The notes under the pieces are model-generated. The model was not told where the DNA came from, did no database searches, and saw only the letters and a list, made by a program, of their open reading frames with translations. Positions 1 through 7,068 of a DNA stretch of 22,846 bases are shown here, in pieces. Made by a program: the position numbers and the translations under genes. The stretch covers positions 1 to 22,846 of the forward strand of contig JADHTD010000007.1 in NCBI GenBank assembly GCA_016776525.1. Reading direction: 5' to 3'. This DNA comes from Rhodospirillales bacterium. Its GTDB lineage: Bacteria > Pseudomonadota > Alphaproteobacteria > Rhodospirillales > JADHTD01. The number at the start of each line of letters is the position of its first letter. Position 1 is the stretch's first letter.

Positions 1-1
1 C

Positions 2-17
2 ATTGCATTTATGCAAT
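2..17. repeat. 16-base perfect palindrome at window edge
   Basis: ATTGCAT, TT, ATGCAAT: two 7-base arms in exact inverted repeat. It lies about 40 bases past the osmC stop codon, next to a fragment of the window's dispersed repeat. It could be a protein-binding site or part of the repeat. What lies to its left is outside the window, so no role can be assigned. Confidence 0.35.
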
Positions 18-30
18 CAATGCATGGGAG

Positions 31-60
31 CGCAGCCCGCCCGGCGCCTGAGGGAATTAA
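31..60. repeat. Fragment of dispersed intergenic repeat (copy C)
   Basis: These 30 bases align without gaps to 14883-14912, with 24 of 30 identical by hand count. The shared cores are GCCCGGCG and TGAGGGAA. The fragment runs up to and over the stop codon of the minus-strand OsmC gene, as the 14780-14932 element abuts the acyl-CoA synthetase stop. It is probably a decayed or partial copy, and the rest may lie left of the window. Confidence 0.5.
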
Positions 61-530
61 TCCCGAATAAGATTCCAGTTCTCGACGATGTTGGTGCCCG
101 ATGCCTTCATGGCGACGCCGACGGCGCAGAACTTGTGCAGGTAGTCGACCACTTCGGCCCACTGCTCATCGGTGGCGTCGGTGCGCACATCAATATCCAT
201 GATGATTTCCGGGATCGGCAGGTCCGTCGGCTCGGTCAGGGTGACGCCGCGGCGGTCGAAGATGACCGTGCCCTGGATGGTCATTTCATGGATGGTGACG
301 CCTAATTTGTGGGCGCATTTATGGGTGATGACGTTGGTGCAGCCAAACAGCGAGGAGACGTAGGTTTGAACGGGGGACAACGACAAATCCGTGCCGCCGC
401 GGGCTTCGGGCTCATCCATGACCAGTTCGTGGTGGCCCATGACCACATCGGTGCGGGCATGGCTGGGGCAGGTGGCTTCCAGCTTCATCTTGGCGGTGAG
501 AACGGGTGGCGTCTGGTTTCCGTCGGGCAT
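57..530 (-). CDS. OsmC family protein
   Basis: 157 residues, the usual length for the OsmC/Ohr family of small cytosolic peroxidase-like proteins that reduce organic hydroperoxides with a cysteine pair. The two family cysteines are visible: Cys64 in LFGCTNVIT and Cys135 in LHKFCAVGVAMKASGTN. The motif LSPVQTYVSSLFGC before the first cysteine is typical of the YhfA/OsmC-like branch. A Shine-Dalgarno GGAGA (complement of 538-542) lies 7 bases before the ATG, which supports this start. The gene is divergent from recA and has its own promoter at 613-641. The exact subfamily (OsmC, Ohr or YhfA-like) and the natural substrate cannot be read from the sequence. Confidence 0.9.
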   Translation of the reverse strand: MPDGNQTPPVLTAKMKLEATCPSHARTDVVMGHHELVMDEPEARGGTDLSLSPVQTYVSSLFGCTNVITHKCAHKLGVTIHEMTIQGTVIFDRRGVTLTEPTDLPIPEIIMDIDVRTDATDEQWAEVVDYLHKFCAVGVAMKASGTNIVENWNLIRD

Positions 531-592
531 GGTCGGGTCTCCGGCTAAATACTTTAAAAGAATTAAAATGTGTCATTTCCCTAATATTACAC

Positions 593-631
593 GAACTTTT
601 AGGGAGGTATAAGTAATATAGTTCTTTTAGG
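593..631 (-). promoter_or_regulatory. Tandem 11-mer at osmC promoter, candidate operator
   Basis: Read on the minus strand, CCTAAAAGAAC (complement of 621-631) and CCTAAAAGTTC (complement of 593-603) are direct repeats differing at two positions, 28 bases apart. One lies in the spacer of the putative osmC promoter and the other just past its -10 element, where a regulator would block or adjust transcription. The repeat is seen directly; the operator role is inferred. Confidence 0.35.
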
Positions 632-641
632 CCGGGGTCAA
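613..641 (-). promoter_or_regulatory. Putative sigma70 promoter of the osmC gene
   Basis: On the minus strand, -35 TTGACC (complement of 636-641), a 17-base spacer and -10 TATTAC (complement of 613-618). The start would fall near 606, giving an untranslated leader of about 75 bases before the osmC ATG. The boxes match the sigma70 consensus well and the spacer is ideal. An alternative -10 (TATATT) would give a 15-base spacer. Confidence 0.5.
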
Positions 642-752
642 GGGGGGAGATCCATAACCCGTCAGATTCGGCCACGTCCAATACAAGTTCCGGTCGATGG
701 CAGATTGGACAACAGCCCCTTTAGGCTGTTCATTTTGCAGTGGACAAAATTC

Positions 753-767
753 GAACATGGTATGAAT
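753..767. promoter_or_regulatory. LexA/SOS-box-like site, distal
   Basis: GAAC-N7-GAAT, one base from GAAC-N7-GAAC, the LexA operator known from many alphaproteobacteria. It lies about 35 bases upstream of the putative recA -35 element. It may be a secondary site or chance. Confidence 0.3.
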
Positions 768-800
768 TAATAAATAATAACAAAGACTTAAAAAAAGTAT

Positions 801-828
801 TTGCATATGAGAACAAAATAGGTACATT
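801..828 (+). promoter_or_regulatory. Putative recA promoter
   Basis: TTGCAT (801-806), a 16-base spacer and TACATT (823-828) form a reasonable sigma70-like promoter about 50 bases before the recA ATG. A GAAC-containing SOS-like site lies across the spacer and the -10, as expected for LexA repression. Inferred from sequence only. Confidence 0.4.
811..825. promoter_or_regulatory. LexA/SOS-box-like site overlapping recA promoter
   Basis: GAAC-AAAATAG-GTAC has the GAAC-N7-GNAC layout of alphaproteobacterial LexA boxes (GAAC-N7-GAAC), with one mismatch in the second half-site. It overlaps the spacer and -10 of the putative recA promoter, which is where a repressor would act. Its position makes it a better candidate than the site at 753-767. 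Confidence 0.4.
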
Positions 829-875
829 GAAGGACGTTGCATCCGTTTACACGCTATGAAATAAGAGAGGTCGTC

Positions 876-2000
876 ATGTCGGAAACCGCATTGCGCTTAG
901 TGGAAAAGGGCACCATGGACAAGAACAAGGCGCTCGACGCCGCTGTCACCCAAATTGAACGTGCCTTCGGCAAGGGCTCGGTGATGCGCCTGGGCCAGCG
1001 CGAAACCGTCGAGACCGAGGTCGTCTCCACCGGTTCCATCAACCTGGATATCGCCCTCGGCATCGGCGGCCTGCCGCGCGGCCGCATCGTCGAAATCTAC
1101 GGCCCGGAGGCTTCCGGCAAGACCACCCTGGCCCTGCATGCGGTGGCCGAGGCCCAGAAGGTCGGCGGCACCTGTGCCTTTATCGACGCCGAACATGCCT
1201 TGGACCCGGTCTATGCCAAGAAACTGGGCGTCAACATCGATGACCTGCTGATTTCGCAGCCGGACGGCGGCGAACAGGCGCTGGAGATCACCGACACTCT
1301 GGTCCGTTCCGGCGCCGTTGACCTGCTGGTCGTCGACAGCGTCGCCGCCCTGGTGCCCCGCGCCGAACTGGAAGGCGAGATGGGCGACCACCATGTCGGG
1401 CTGCAAGCAAGGTTGATGAGCCAGGCCCTGCGCAAACTGACCGGCTCGGTGTCGAAATCCAACACCACCATTATTTTCATCAACCAGATCCGCATGAAGA
1501 TCGGCGTCATGTTCGGCAACCCGGAAACGACGACGGGCGGCAACGCCTTGAAGTTCTATTCCTCGGTACGCCTGGAAATCCGCCGCATCGGGGCTTTGAA
1601 GGACCGCGACGAGGTGGTCGGCAACCAGACCCGGGTCAAAGTGGTCAAGAACAAGCTGGCGCCGCCGTTCAAGATGGTCGAATTCGACATCATGTACGGC
1701 GAGGGCGTCTCCAAGACCGGCGAAATCCTCGACCTCGGCGTCAAGGCCGGCGTCGTCGAGAAGTCCGGCTCCTGGTTCTCGTATAATTCCGAACGCATCG
1801 GCCAGGGCCGCGAGAACGCCAAGAAATTCCTCATCGACAACCCGGAAAAGGCCGATCAGATCGAAGCCCTCATCCGCCAGAACGCCGGGCTGGTCTCCGA
1901 GAAAATGCTCGACGATCCGGGCCGCGACTCGGAAGAGGCCGACGGCGAAGAGCCCGATACCATCGGCGGCCCTGCACCGGAAGCGGAAGTGGGGGAATAA
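876..2000 (+). CDS. recA: Recombinase RecA
   Basis: DNA-dependent ATPase that forms filaments on single-stranded DNA, drives strand exchange and promotes LexA self-cleavage. 374 residues from the ATG at 876, close to the usual 345-380. Walker A is GPEASGKTT at about 76-84, Walker B is in LLVVDSVAALVP, and the DNA-binding L2 region is NQIRMKIGVMFGNPETTTGG. The tail is acidic, as in other RecA proteins. The start at 876 is preceded by AGAGAGG (864-870) at good spacing. An in-frame ATG at 837 would add 13 unconserved residues, and one at 915 would shorten the protein. The gene is probably monocistronic, since a strong terminator follows at 2046-2076. Confidence 0.98.
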   Translation: MSETALRLVEKGTMDKNKALDAAVTQIERAFGKGSVMRLGQRETVETEVVSTGSINLDIALGIGGLPRGRIVEIYGPEASGKTTLALHAVAEAQKVGGTCAFIDAEHALDPVYAKKLGVNIDDLLISQPDGGEQALEITDTLVRSGAVDLLVVDSVAALVPRAELEGEMGDHHVGLQARLMSQALRKLTGSVSKSNTTIIFINQIRMKIGVMFGNPETTTGGNALKFYSSVRLEIRRIGALKDRDEVVGNQTRVKVVKNKLAPPFKMVEFDIMYGEGVSKTGEILDLGVKAGVVEKSGSWFSYNSERIGQGRENAKKFLIDNPEKADQIEALIRQNAGLVSEKMLDDPGRDSEEADGEEPDTIGGPAPEAEVGE

Positions 2001-2045
2001 ACGCTCGCGTTTATTGACTTAAGCTCAGGCTTGGTGTGGTTTTTT

Positions 2046-2076
2046 ACAGGGGAACTTCGGTTCCCCTGTTTTATTT
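2046..2076 (+). terminator. Rho-independent terminator of recA
   Basis: A perfect 10-base stem (ACAGGGGAAC with GTTCCCCTGT) closed by a stable TTCG tetraloop (2056-2059) and followed by TTTATTT. It starts 45 bases after the recA stop codon. A run of Ts just upstream would let it work in the reverse direction as well. Confidence 0.9.
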
Positions 2077-2130
2077 GAACCCCTGAGATACAAAGGCAGT
2101 GAGTAATTTTTATTCGCGGATACCCAAATC

Positions 2131-2147
2131 TCACTGTCTCACTGTCT
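2131..2147 (+). repeat. 8-base tandem duplication TCACTGTC
   Basis: TCACTGTC occurs twice head to tail in the leader of the YciI-like gene. CAGTGAG at 2097-2103 is complementary to either copy (CTCACTG at 2130-2136 or 2138-2144), so two alternative stems are possible. Seen directly; no function assigned. Confidence 0.5.
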
Positions 2148-2186
2148 TAGTGGTTAATAAAATTCCTTAACAGGAGGATACAGCCG

Positions 2187-2474
2187 ATGTTTATCGTGCT
2201 TCTCAAGTTTTCAGACAACAAAGGCAATGCCGGCCAATTCATGGAAGGCCACAATGAATGGATCAAACGCGGTTTTGATGACGGCGTGTTCTTGGTGGCC
2301 GGTAGCCTGCAACCCAATTTGGGCGGTGGGATTGTGGCGCACAACACGACCAGGCCGGACCTGCAAAACAGGGTGAACGGCGATCCGTTCGTGGCTGAAA
2401 ATGTGGTGAACGCTGAAATCCTGGAAATCACCCCGGCAAAAACCGACGAACGGCTGAATTTTCTGCTCGATTAA
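2187..2474 (+). CDS. YciI family protein
   Basis: 95 residues, typical for the single-domain YciI-like family (ferredoxin-like alpha/beta dimers of largely unknown role). The pattern FIVLLKFSD...FMEGHNEWIKRGFDDGVFLVAGSLQP carries the family's conserved histidine (His22) followed by a conserved aspartate (Asp31/32), proposed as an active-site pair in characterised members. A strong AGGAGG (2171-2176) precedes the ATG. It follows recA but is separated from it by the terminator, so it is probably its own unit. An inverted repeat GTTAA...TTAAC sits just before the ribosome site. The substrate is unknown. Confidence 0.8.
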   Translation: MFIVLLKFSDNKGNAGQFMEGHNEWIKRGFDDGVFLVAGSLQPNLGGGIVAHNTTRPDLQNRVNGDPFVAENVVNAEILEITPAKTDERLNFLLD

Positions 2475-2487
2475 GCAATTTACCTTC

Positions 2488-2676
2488 CTAATTATTTTTG
2501 GGAGGTGCTTTGCGCTCTACCCCTCTCTTGAGCCCCTTCGGCGGCTGTTTTTCTGGGTTGGTGTGGGTGAAGCGTCCGAACAGCACGCAGCCCTTCATGC
2601 CGGGATCGCAGGCCCGGCCGGTGACTTTCAAACACTGGCCTTTGACTTCGTGGGGGCAGCCCCAGCCGCTGCTCAT
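2488..2676 (-). CDS. Small four-cysteine conserved-looking protein
   Basis: 62 residues from the ATG at 2676, which has GGAG nine bases upstream. An upstream in-frame ATG at 2718 would add 14 residues. Four cysteines lie at even spacing (Cys7, Cys15, Cys23, Cys30) in GCPHEVKGQCLK, ACDPGMKGC and VLFGRF, followed by a basic, proline-rich tail. The CPHE and CDPGMKGCVL strings resemble a conserved hypothetical family I associate with Rhodospirillales, though I cannot name it. The spacing suggests a small metal-binding or disulfide fold; that is inference. It lies on the opposite strand between the YciI-like gene and alaS. Being short, it could still be spurious, but the cysteine pattern and ribosome site argue for a gene. 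Confidence 0.6.
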   Translation of the reverse strand: MSSGWGCPHEVKGQCLKVTGRACDPGMKGCVLFGRFTHTNPEKQPPKGLKRGVERKAPPKNN

Positions 2677-2762
2677 GGCCCGTCGCTCCAAATGAAGGGG
2701 GCAGATATGGTTACCCATTCCCCCCTGGCGGGCAAGGGCCTAAGCTCGGCAAGCCGCCATTC

Positions 2763-2791
2763 TGGACAGGCCGCTGGGGACGCGCTAAAAG
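2763..2791 (+). promoter_or_regulatory. Possible alaS promoter
   Basis: TGGACA (2763-2768), a 17-base spacer and TAAAAG (2786-2791). The -35 is good and the -10 is mediocre. It would give an untranslated leader of about 60 bases containing the hairpin at 2834-2846. A TATAAG at about 2804-2809 is an alternative -10 without a clear -35. Confidence 0.25.
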
Positions 2792-2833
2792 CCTCACCCT
2801 GATTATAAGCGTGTTTGAAACTCTTTTGTTGCG

Positions 2834-2846
2834 GGGGCTTCGCCCC
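2834..2846 (+). promoter_or_regulatory. GC hairpin in the alaS translation-start region
   Basis: GGGGC-TTC-GCCCC, a five-pair stem ending 13 bases before the alaS ATG at 2860, where a Shine-Dalgarno would be expected. No good Shine-Dalgarno follows it. It may limit ribosome access or mark a regulatory leader; it lacks the T-run of a terminator. Confidence 0.4.
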
Positions 2847-2859
2847 TAAAGTATGGCCC

Positions 2860-5508
2860 ATGCAGACCGTTAACGATATCCGCAAGGCGTTTCTGGACTA
2901 TTTTGCCGACAACGGCCACGAGGTGGTTTCCTCGTCGCCGCTGGTGCCGCGCAACGATCCGACCTTGATGTTCACCAACGCCGGCATGGTGCAGTTCAAG
3001 AACGTCTTCACCGGTGCCGAGAAGCGCGACTATAACCGAGCCGTCACCTCTCAGAAATGCGTGCGCGCCGGCGGCAAACATAACGACCTGGAAAACGTCG
3101 GTTACACGGCCCGCCACCATACCTTCTTCGAGATGCTGGGCAATTTCTCCTTCGGTGATTACTTCAAGGACCTGGCCATCGAACTGGCCTGGAATCTGGT
3201 GACCAAGGAATACGGCTTGGCGGCGGATAAGCTGCTGGTCACCGTCTATGCCGACGACGACCAGGCCTTCGACCTGTGGAAGAAGATCGCCGGCCTGCCG
3301 GACAGCAAGATCATCCGCATCGGCACCTCTGACAATTTCTGGGCCATGGGCGACACCGGTCCCTGCGGGCCGTGTTCGGAAATCTTCTATGACCATGGCG
3401 ACCATATCCCGGGCGGGCCGCCGGGCAGCCCCGATGAGGACGGCGACCGTTTCATCGAGATCTGGAACCTGGTCTTCATGCAGTACGAACAGCTGACCCC
3501 CGACCAGCGCGTCGAGTTGCCACGGCCCTCCATCGATACCGGCATGGGGTTGGAGCGCATTGCCGCCGTCATGCAGGGCACCCACGACAATTACGAAATC
3601 GACATGATGCGGGCCCTCATTGCGGCCTCCGCCGAACATTCCAACACCGCCGCCGACGGCGACAGCCGGATTTCGCACCGGGTCATCGCCGACCATTTGC
3701 GTGCCGCCAGTTTCCTCATTGCCGACGGCGTGCTGCCGTCCAACGAAGGCCGCGGTTATGTGTTGAGGCGCATTATGCGCCGCGGCATGCGCCACGCCCA
3801 CCTGATGGGCTGCCAGGACCCCTTGCTGTGGAAGCTGGTGCCGGCGCTGACCACCCAGATGGGCCAAGCCTTCCCGGAACTGATCCGCGCAGAGCCGCTG
3901 ATCACGGAAACCCTGCAACTGGAAGAAAGCCGCTTCAAGAAGACCCTGGACCGGGGACTGAAACTGCTGGACGAAGCCACCGGGGACTTGAAAGAGGGCG
4001 GCGAACTGGACGGCGAAACGGCCTTCAAGCTCTACGACACCTTCGGCTTCCCCCTCGACCTGACGCAGGATGCCCTGCGCGGCAAGGGCATGAGCGTCGA
4101 CGAGGACGCTTTCAACACGGCCATGGAACGCCAGCGGGCCGAGGCCCGCAAGGCCTGGGCCGGGTCCGGCGACGCCGCCACCGAACAGGTCTGGTTTGAA
4201 ATCCGCGAGCAACAAGGCGCAACCGATTTCCTTGGTTACGAGACGGAAACCGCCGAGGGCCAGGTGACCGCCCTGGTCGTCGACGGCAATCGGGTCGAGC
4301 AGGCGGGCGAAGGCGATGAGGTCTGCGTGATCGTCAACCAGACGCCGTTCTACGGTGAATCCGGCGGCCAGGTCGGCGACAGCGGCATCATCCGGGCCGG
4401 TGAGAATACGGAAATCACGGTTACCGATACTCTGAAAAAGCTCGGCGACCTGCATGTGCATATGGGCCGGGTGGCTTCCGGCAGCCTCAAAGTCGGCGAC
4501 GAGGTGGCCTTGTCGGTCTCCCATGAAAACCGCGGCCGGGTGCGGGCCAACCATTCGGCCACCCACCTTCTGCACGAAGCCCTCAGGCGTCAACTGGGCG
4601 ACCATGTGACCCAGAAGGGCTCCTTGGTGGCCGGCGACCGGCTGCGTTTCGATATCAGCCACCCGAAAGCCATGAGTGCCGAGGAGATCGCCGACGTCGA
4701 GGCCCAGGTCAACGGCCGGGTGCGCCTCAACACGCCGGTGGTGACCCGCCTCATGGACCCGGAAGCCGCCGTCGAAGCCGGAGCCATGGCACTGTTCGGC
4801 GAGAAATACGGCGACGAAGTACGGGTCGTCTCCATGGGCGGCGGTGATGATGAACGCTTCTCGGTGGAGCTGTGCGGCGGCACCCACGTCAAGGCGACCG
4901 GCGATATCGGCCTCTTCAAGGTTGTCTCGGAAAGCGCTGTGGCCGCCGGGGTGCGGCGTATCGAAGGGCTGACCGGCGATGCGGCGCGCCAGTATTACAC
5001 CGACCAGGAAGCGGCCTTGCAGCAAGTGGCGAGCCTGCTGAAGGCGGCCCCCACCGATGTGCCGGACCGGGTGGCGGCCTTGCTGGAGGACCGCAAGAAA
5101 CTGGAAAACGAACTGGCCGAGGCGCGCCGTCAGGCGGCCACCGGCGGCGGCGGTAACGGTGGCGGCGATATCAAGGATGTCGGCGGCGTCAAATTCACCG
5201 CCCGCCTGCTCGACGGCATGCCCGCCAAGGAACTGAAAAGCCTCGCCGATGACCTGAAGAAACAGGTGGGGTCCGGCGTCGTTTCCCTGATCAGCGTCAC
5301 CGACGGCAAGGTCTCCCTGGTGGTCGGCGTTACCGAAGACCTCAGCGACCGCATCAGCGCCGTTGACCTGGTCCGCGCCGGCTCAGCGGTGGTCGGCGGC
5401 AAGGGCGGCGGCGGCCGTCCCGACATGGCCCAGGCCGGCGGACCGGACGCCAGCAAGGCGCAGGAAGCCAACCAGGCCATCGAAGACGCCCTGGCGGCCA
5501 CGGCCTGA
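2860..5508 (+). CDS. alaS: Alanine--tRNA ligase
   Basis: Charges tRNA-Ala with alanine and hydrolyses mischarged Ser/Gly-tRNA-Ala. 882 residues, about the normal 875. Class II motifs are visible: FTNAGMVQFKNVFTG (about 38-52), RHHTFFEMLGNFSFGDYFK (about 85-103) and DTGMGLERIAAV near 227. The editing domain has its zinc-type ligands HSATH near 565 and CGGTH near 672. The C-terminal C-Ala domain carries the glycine-rich GGKGGGGRPDMAQAGG near 845, after a Gly-rich linker near 765. The ATG at 2860 was chosen because MQTVNDIRKAFLDYF is the family's N-terminus; an in-frame ATG at 2815 would add 15 unlikely residues. The start region lacks a clear Shine-Dalgarno and is overlapped by a six-codon ORF (2853-2873). 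Confidence 0.97.
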   Translation: MQTVNDIRKAFLDYFADNGHEVVSSSPLVPRNDPTLMFTNAGMVQFKNVFTGAEKRDYNRAVTSQKCVRAGGKHNDLENVGYTARHHTFFEMLGNFSFGDYFKDLAIELAWNLVTKEYGLAADKLLVTVYADDDQAFDLWKKIAGLPDSKIIRIGTSDNFWAMGDTGPCGPCSEIFYDHGDHIPGGPPGSPDEDGDRFIEIWNLVFMQYEQLTPDQRVELPRPSIDTGMGLERIAAVMQGTHDNYEIDMMRALIAASAEHSNTAADGDSRISHRVIADHLRAASFLIADGVLPSNEGRGYVLRRIMRRGMRHAHLMGCQDPLLWKLVPALTTQMGQAFPELIRAEPLITETLQLEESRFKKTLDRGLKLLDEATGDLKEGGELDGETAFKLYDTFGFPLDLTQDALRGKGMSVDEDAFNTAMERQRAEARKAWAGSGDAATEQVWFEIREQQGATDFLGYETETAEGQVTALVVDGNRVEQAGEGDEVCVIVNQTPFYGESGGQVGDSGIIRAGENTEITVTDTLKKLGDLHVHMGRVASGSLKVGDEVALSVSHENRGRVRANHSATHLLHEALRRQLGDHVTQKGSLVAGDRLRFDISHPKAMSAEEIADVEAQVNGRVRLNTPVVTRLMDPEAAVEAGAMALFGEKYGDEVRVVSMGGGDDERFSVELCGGTHVKATGDIGLFKVVSESAVAAGVRRIEGLTGDAARQYYTDQEAALQQVASLLKAAPTDVPDRVAALLEDRKKLENELAEARRQAATGGGGNGGGDIKDVGGVKFTARLLDGMPAKELKSLADDLKKQVGSGVVSLISVTDGKVSLVVGVTEDLSDRISAVDLVRAGSAVVGGKGGGGRPDMAQAGGPDASKAQEANQAIEDALAATA

Positions 5509-5612
5509 CGCTCCGGGCCGCAGTCGCGGTCCTGAAAATTCCGATCAACTTTGAAGGGGCTCTAGCATTCAGCCTTCGTCGCGGGTAACCTTGCGGACAA
5601 GGGAGGCGAGCC

Positions 5613-6986
5613 GTGGAAAATTTTCCCGAACTTGAAAAAATCCTGACCGATTCCGGGGAAACCCTGCGCTTCCTGACGGAATGGCTCAAGGATAACGCTT
5701 TCGTGCTGGCTAACGTGGCGCAGCTGGCCGCCGTCGCCGTCGCTTTCCTGATTGCCAAATTTACCGCTTCACGGCTGATCACCTGGTTGGAAAAAATCAA
5801 CGCAACGCACCGCTATGCCAAGCAGGTGGAACCGGTGCTGCGTTCCCTGAAACCGCTGGGATTACCGATGATCTGGCTGATCCTGCAATGGTTCGCCGTC
5901 TTCATTGCGCTTAATGCCGGTTGGCCGCACCATGTCATGCGCGGCGTCGTCAGCCTGTTGACCGCCTGGCTCATCATCCGCCTGATGACCGGATTTGTCG
6001 CCAATCAAAACCTGTCGCGCGGTATCGCCGCTTTCGCCTGGACGGTGGCGGCGCTGAACATCGTCGGACTGCTGGGGGCGACGGTCGAATTCCTCGATGC
6101 CATCGCCATCAACTTAGGAGCGTTCCACCTTTCCGTGCTGGGCATCATCAAGGGAGCCATCGCCCTGGCCCTGTTCCTGTGGCTGGCCGGGGCTGCTTCG
6201 CGGCTGGCGGAAAAGCAGTTGAAAACGGTCACCAGCCTGACGCCGTCGGTACAGGTGCTGTTCGGCAAGTTGTTGAAGATCACGCTCTATACGGCGGCCA
6301 TCCTGATCGGCATGGATTCAGTCGGCATCGACCTGACGGCCCTGGCCGTTTTCACCGGCGCCATCGGCCTCGGCATCGGTTTCGGCCTGCAAAAGGTTTT
6401 CTCCAACCTGATCAGCGGCGTCATCCTGCTGCTCGATCGTTCCGTCAAACCGGGAGACGTCATCGCCATCGGCGACACCTTTGGCTGGATCAACCAGTTG
6501 GGCGCGCGCTATGTGTCGCTGATCACCCGGGACGGCACCGAACACCTGATCCCCAACGAGGAACTGATCAGCCAGCGGGTCGAGAACTGGTCTTTCTCGC
6601 ATCAAAAGGTGCGCCTCAAACTGCCGGTGGGTATTTCCTACAATTCGGATGTGCGCCAGGCCATGGAACTGGCGGTCGAGGTGGCGGCTGGTATCGGCCG
6701 GGTCTTGGCCGATCCGGCGCCGGTCTGCCGTCTGATCGCCTTCGGTGACAGTTCCGTCAATTTAGAGCTGCGGGTCTGGATCAGCGACCCCCAGGGCGGA
6801 GTCGCTAACGTGCAGAGCGATATCCTGGTCGGTGTTTGGGATGCCTTCAAAGAGAACGGTATTGAGTTCCCCTATCCGCAGCAGGACCTGCACCTCAGAT
6901 CATCGGTACCTCTGGAAGTGCGCACCAGTGGGCAAGGCACGGCCACGGCCTTTGAAACGGATACCAATAAACAACCCGCCGAATGA
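5613..6986 (+). CDS. MscS-family mechanosensitive ion channel
   Basis: Inner-membrane channel expected to open under membrane tension in hypo-osmotic shock. 457 residues, larger than E. coli MscS (286). Hydrophobic segments fall near 31-50, 83-101, 110-130, 137-157, 175-195 and 220-238, before the pore helix at about 241-272 (TGAIGLGIGFGLQKVFSNLISGVILL). The MscS beta domain follows, with DRSVKPGDVI and HLIPNEELISQRVENWS. The start is GTG at 5613, chosen because GGGAGG (5601-5606) lies just upstream. It has extra N-terminal helices compared with MscS itself. It follows alaS by 104 bases and is convergent with the cyclophilin gene. Confidence 0.92.
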   Translation: MENFPELEKILTDSGETLRFLTEWLKDNAFVLANVAQLAAVAVAFLIAKFTASRLITWLEKINATHRYAKQVEPVLRSLKPLGLPMIWLILQWFAVFIALNAGWPHHVMRGVVSLLTAWLIIRLMTGFVANQNLSRGIAAFAWTVAALNIVGLLGATVEFLDAIAINLGAFHLSVLGIIKGAIALALFLWLAGAASRLAEKQLKTVTSLTPSVQVLFGKLLKITLYTAAILIGMDSVGIDLTALAVFTGAIGLGIGFGLQKVFSNLISGVILLLDRSVKPGDVIAIGDTFGWINQLGARYVSLITRDGTEHLIPNEELISQRVENWSFSHQKVRLKLPVGISYNSDVRQAMELAVEVAAGIGRVLADPAPVCRLIAFGDSSVNLELRVWISDPQGGVANVQSDILVGVWDAFKENGIEFPYPQQDLHLRSSVPLEVRTSGQGTATAFETDTNKQPAE

Positions 6987-6988
6987 TT

Positions 6989-7051
6989 TTTACGGGAGCT
7001 TGATCCCAGGTAATTTCTGGAGCCTGACCCCAACCCAACTTCACCTGGTAT
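6989..7051. repeat. Dispersed intergenic repeat (copy A, compact)
   Basis: 7019-7051 matches 14781-14813 at 28 of 33 positions (hand count), including CCCAAC and TCACCTGG. 6989-7003 (TTTACGGGAGCTTGA) is identical to the reverse complement of 14923-14937, the right end of the large element. Copy A therefore looks like the two ends of that element brought together without its middle. It starts two bases after the channel gene's stop codon. Confidence 0.65.
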
Positions 7052-7068
7052 GAGCTAAAAGGATGAGC

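Larger units (their letters stand above)
531..875. other. osmC-recA divergent intergenic region
   Basis: A 345-base gap without a believable gene; the short ORFs in it show no family likeness. It is clearly AT-richer than the flanking genes, especially 560-625 and 760-835. It holds the osmC promoter with a repeated 11-mer on the left, and the recA promoter with two LexA-like sites on the right. Nothing specific was recognised in 642-750. Confidence 0.7.

Noticed and set aside
627..842. A 71-codon minus-strand frame in the osmC-recA gap
   Set aside because: No homology signal and no convincing ribosome site, and it covers the recA promoter region; more likely a chance frame in AT-rich DNA.
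2153..2171. CtrA-like site (TTAA pair) before the YciI-like gene
   Set aside because: The two TTAA halves are 9 bases apart, not the 7 of the CtrA consensus; it is better described as a short inverted repeat GTTAA/TTAAC.
2815..2859. Longer start for alaS
   Set aside because: It would add a 15-residue Cys/Gly-rich leader encoded through the hairpin; AlaRS proteins begin near the VNDIRKAFLDYF block at 2860.
2803..5025. A 740-codon open frame antisense to alaS
   Set aside because: alaS is certain from its motifs. The antisense frame is open because GC-rich third positions avoid stops; its translation is low-complexity (Gly/His/Val/Ala-rich) and matches no family.
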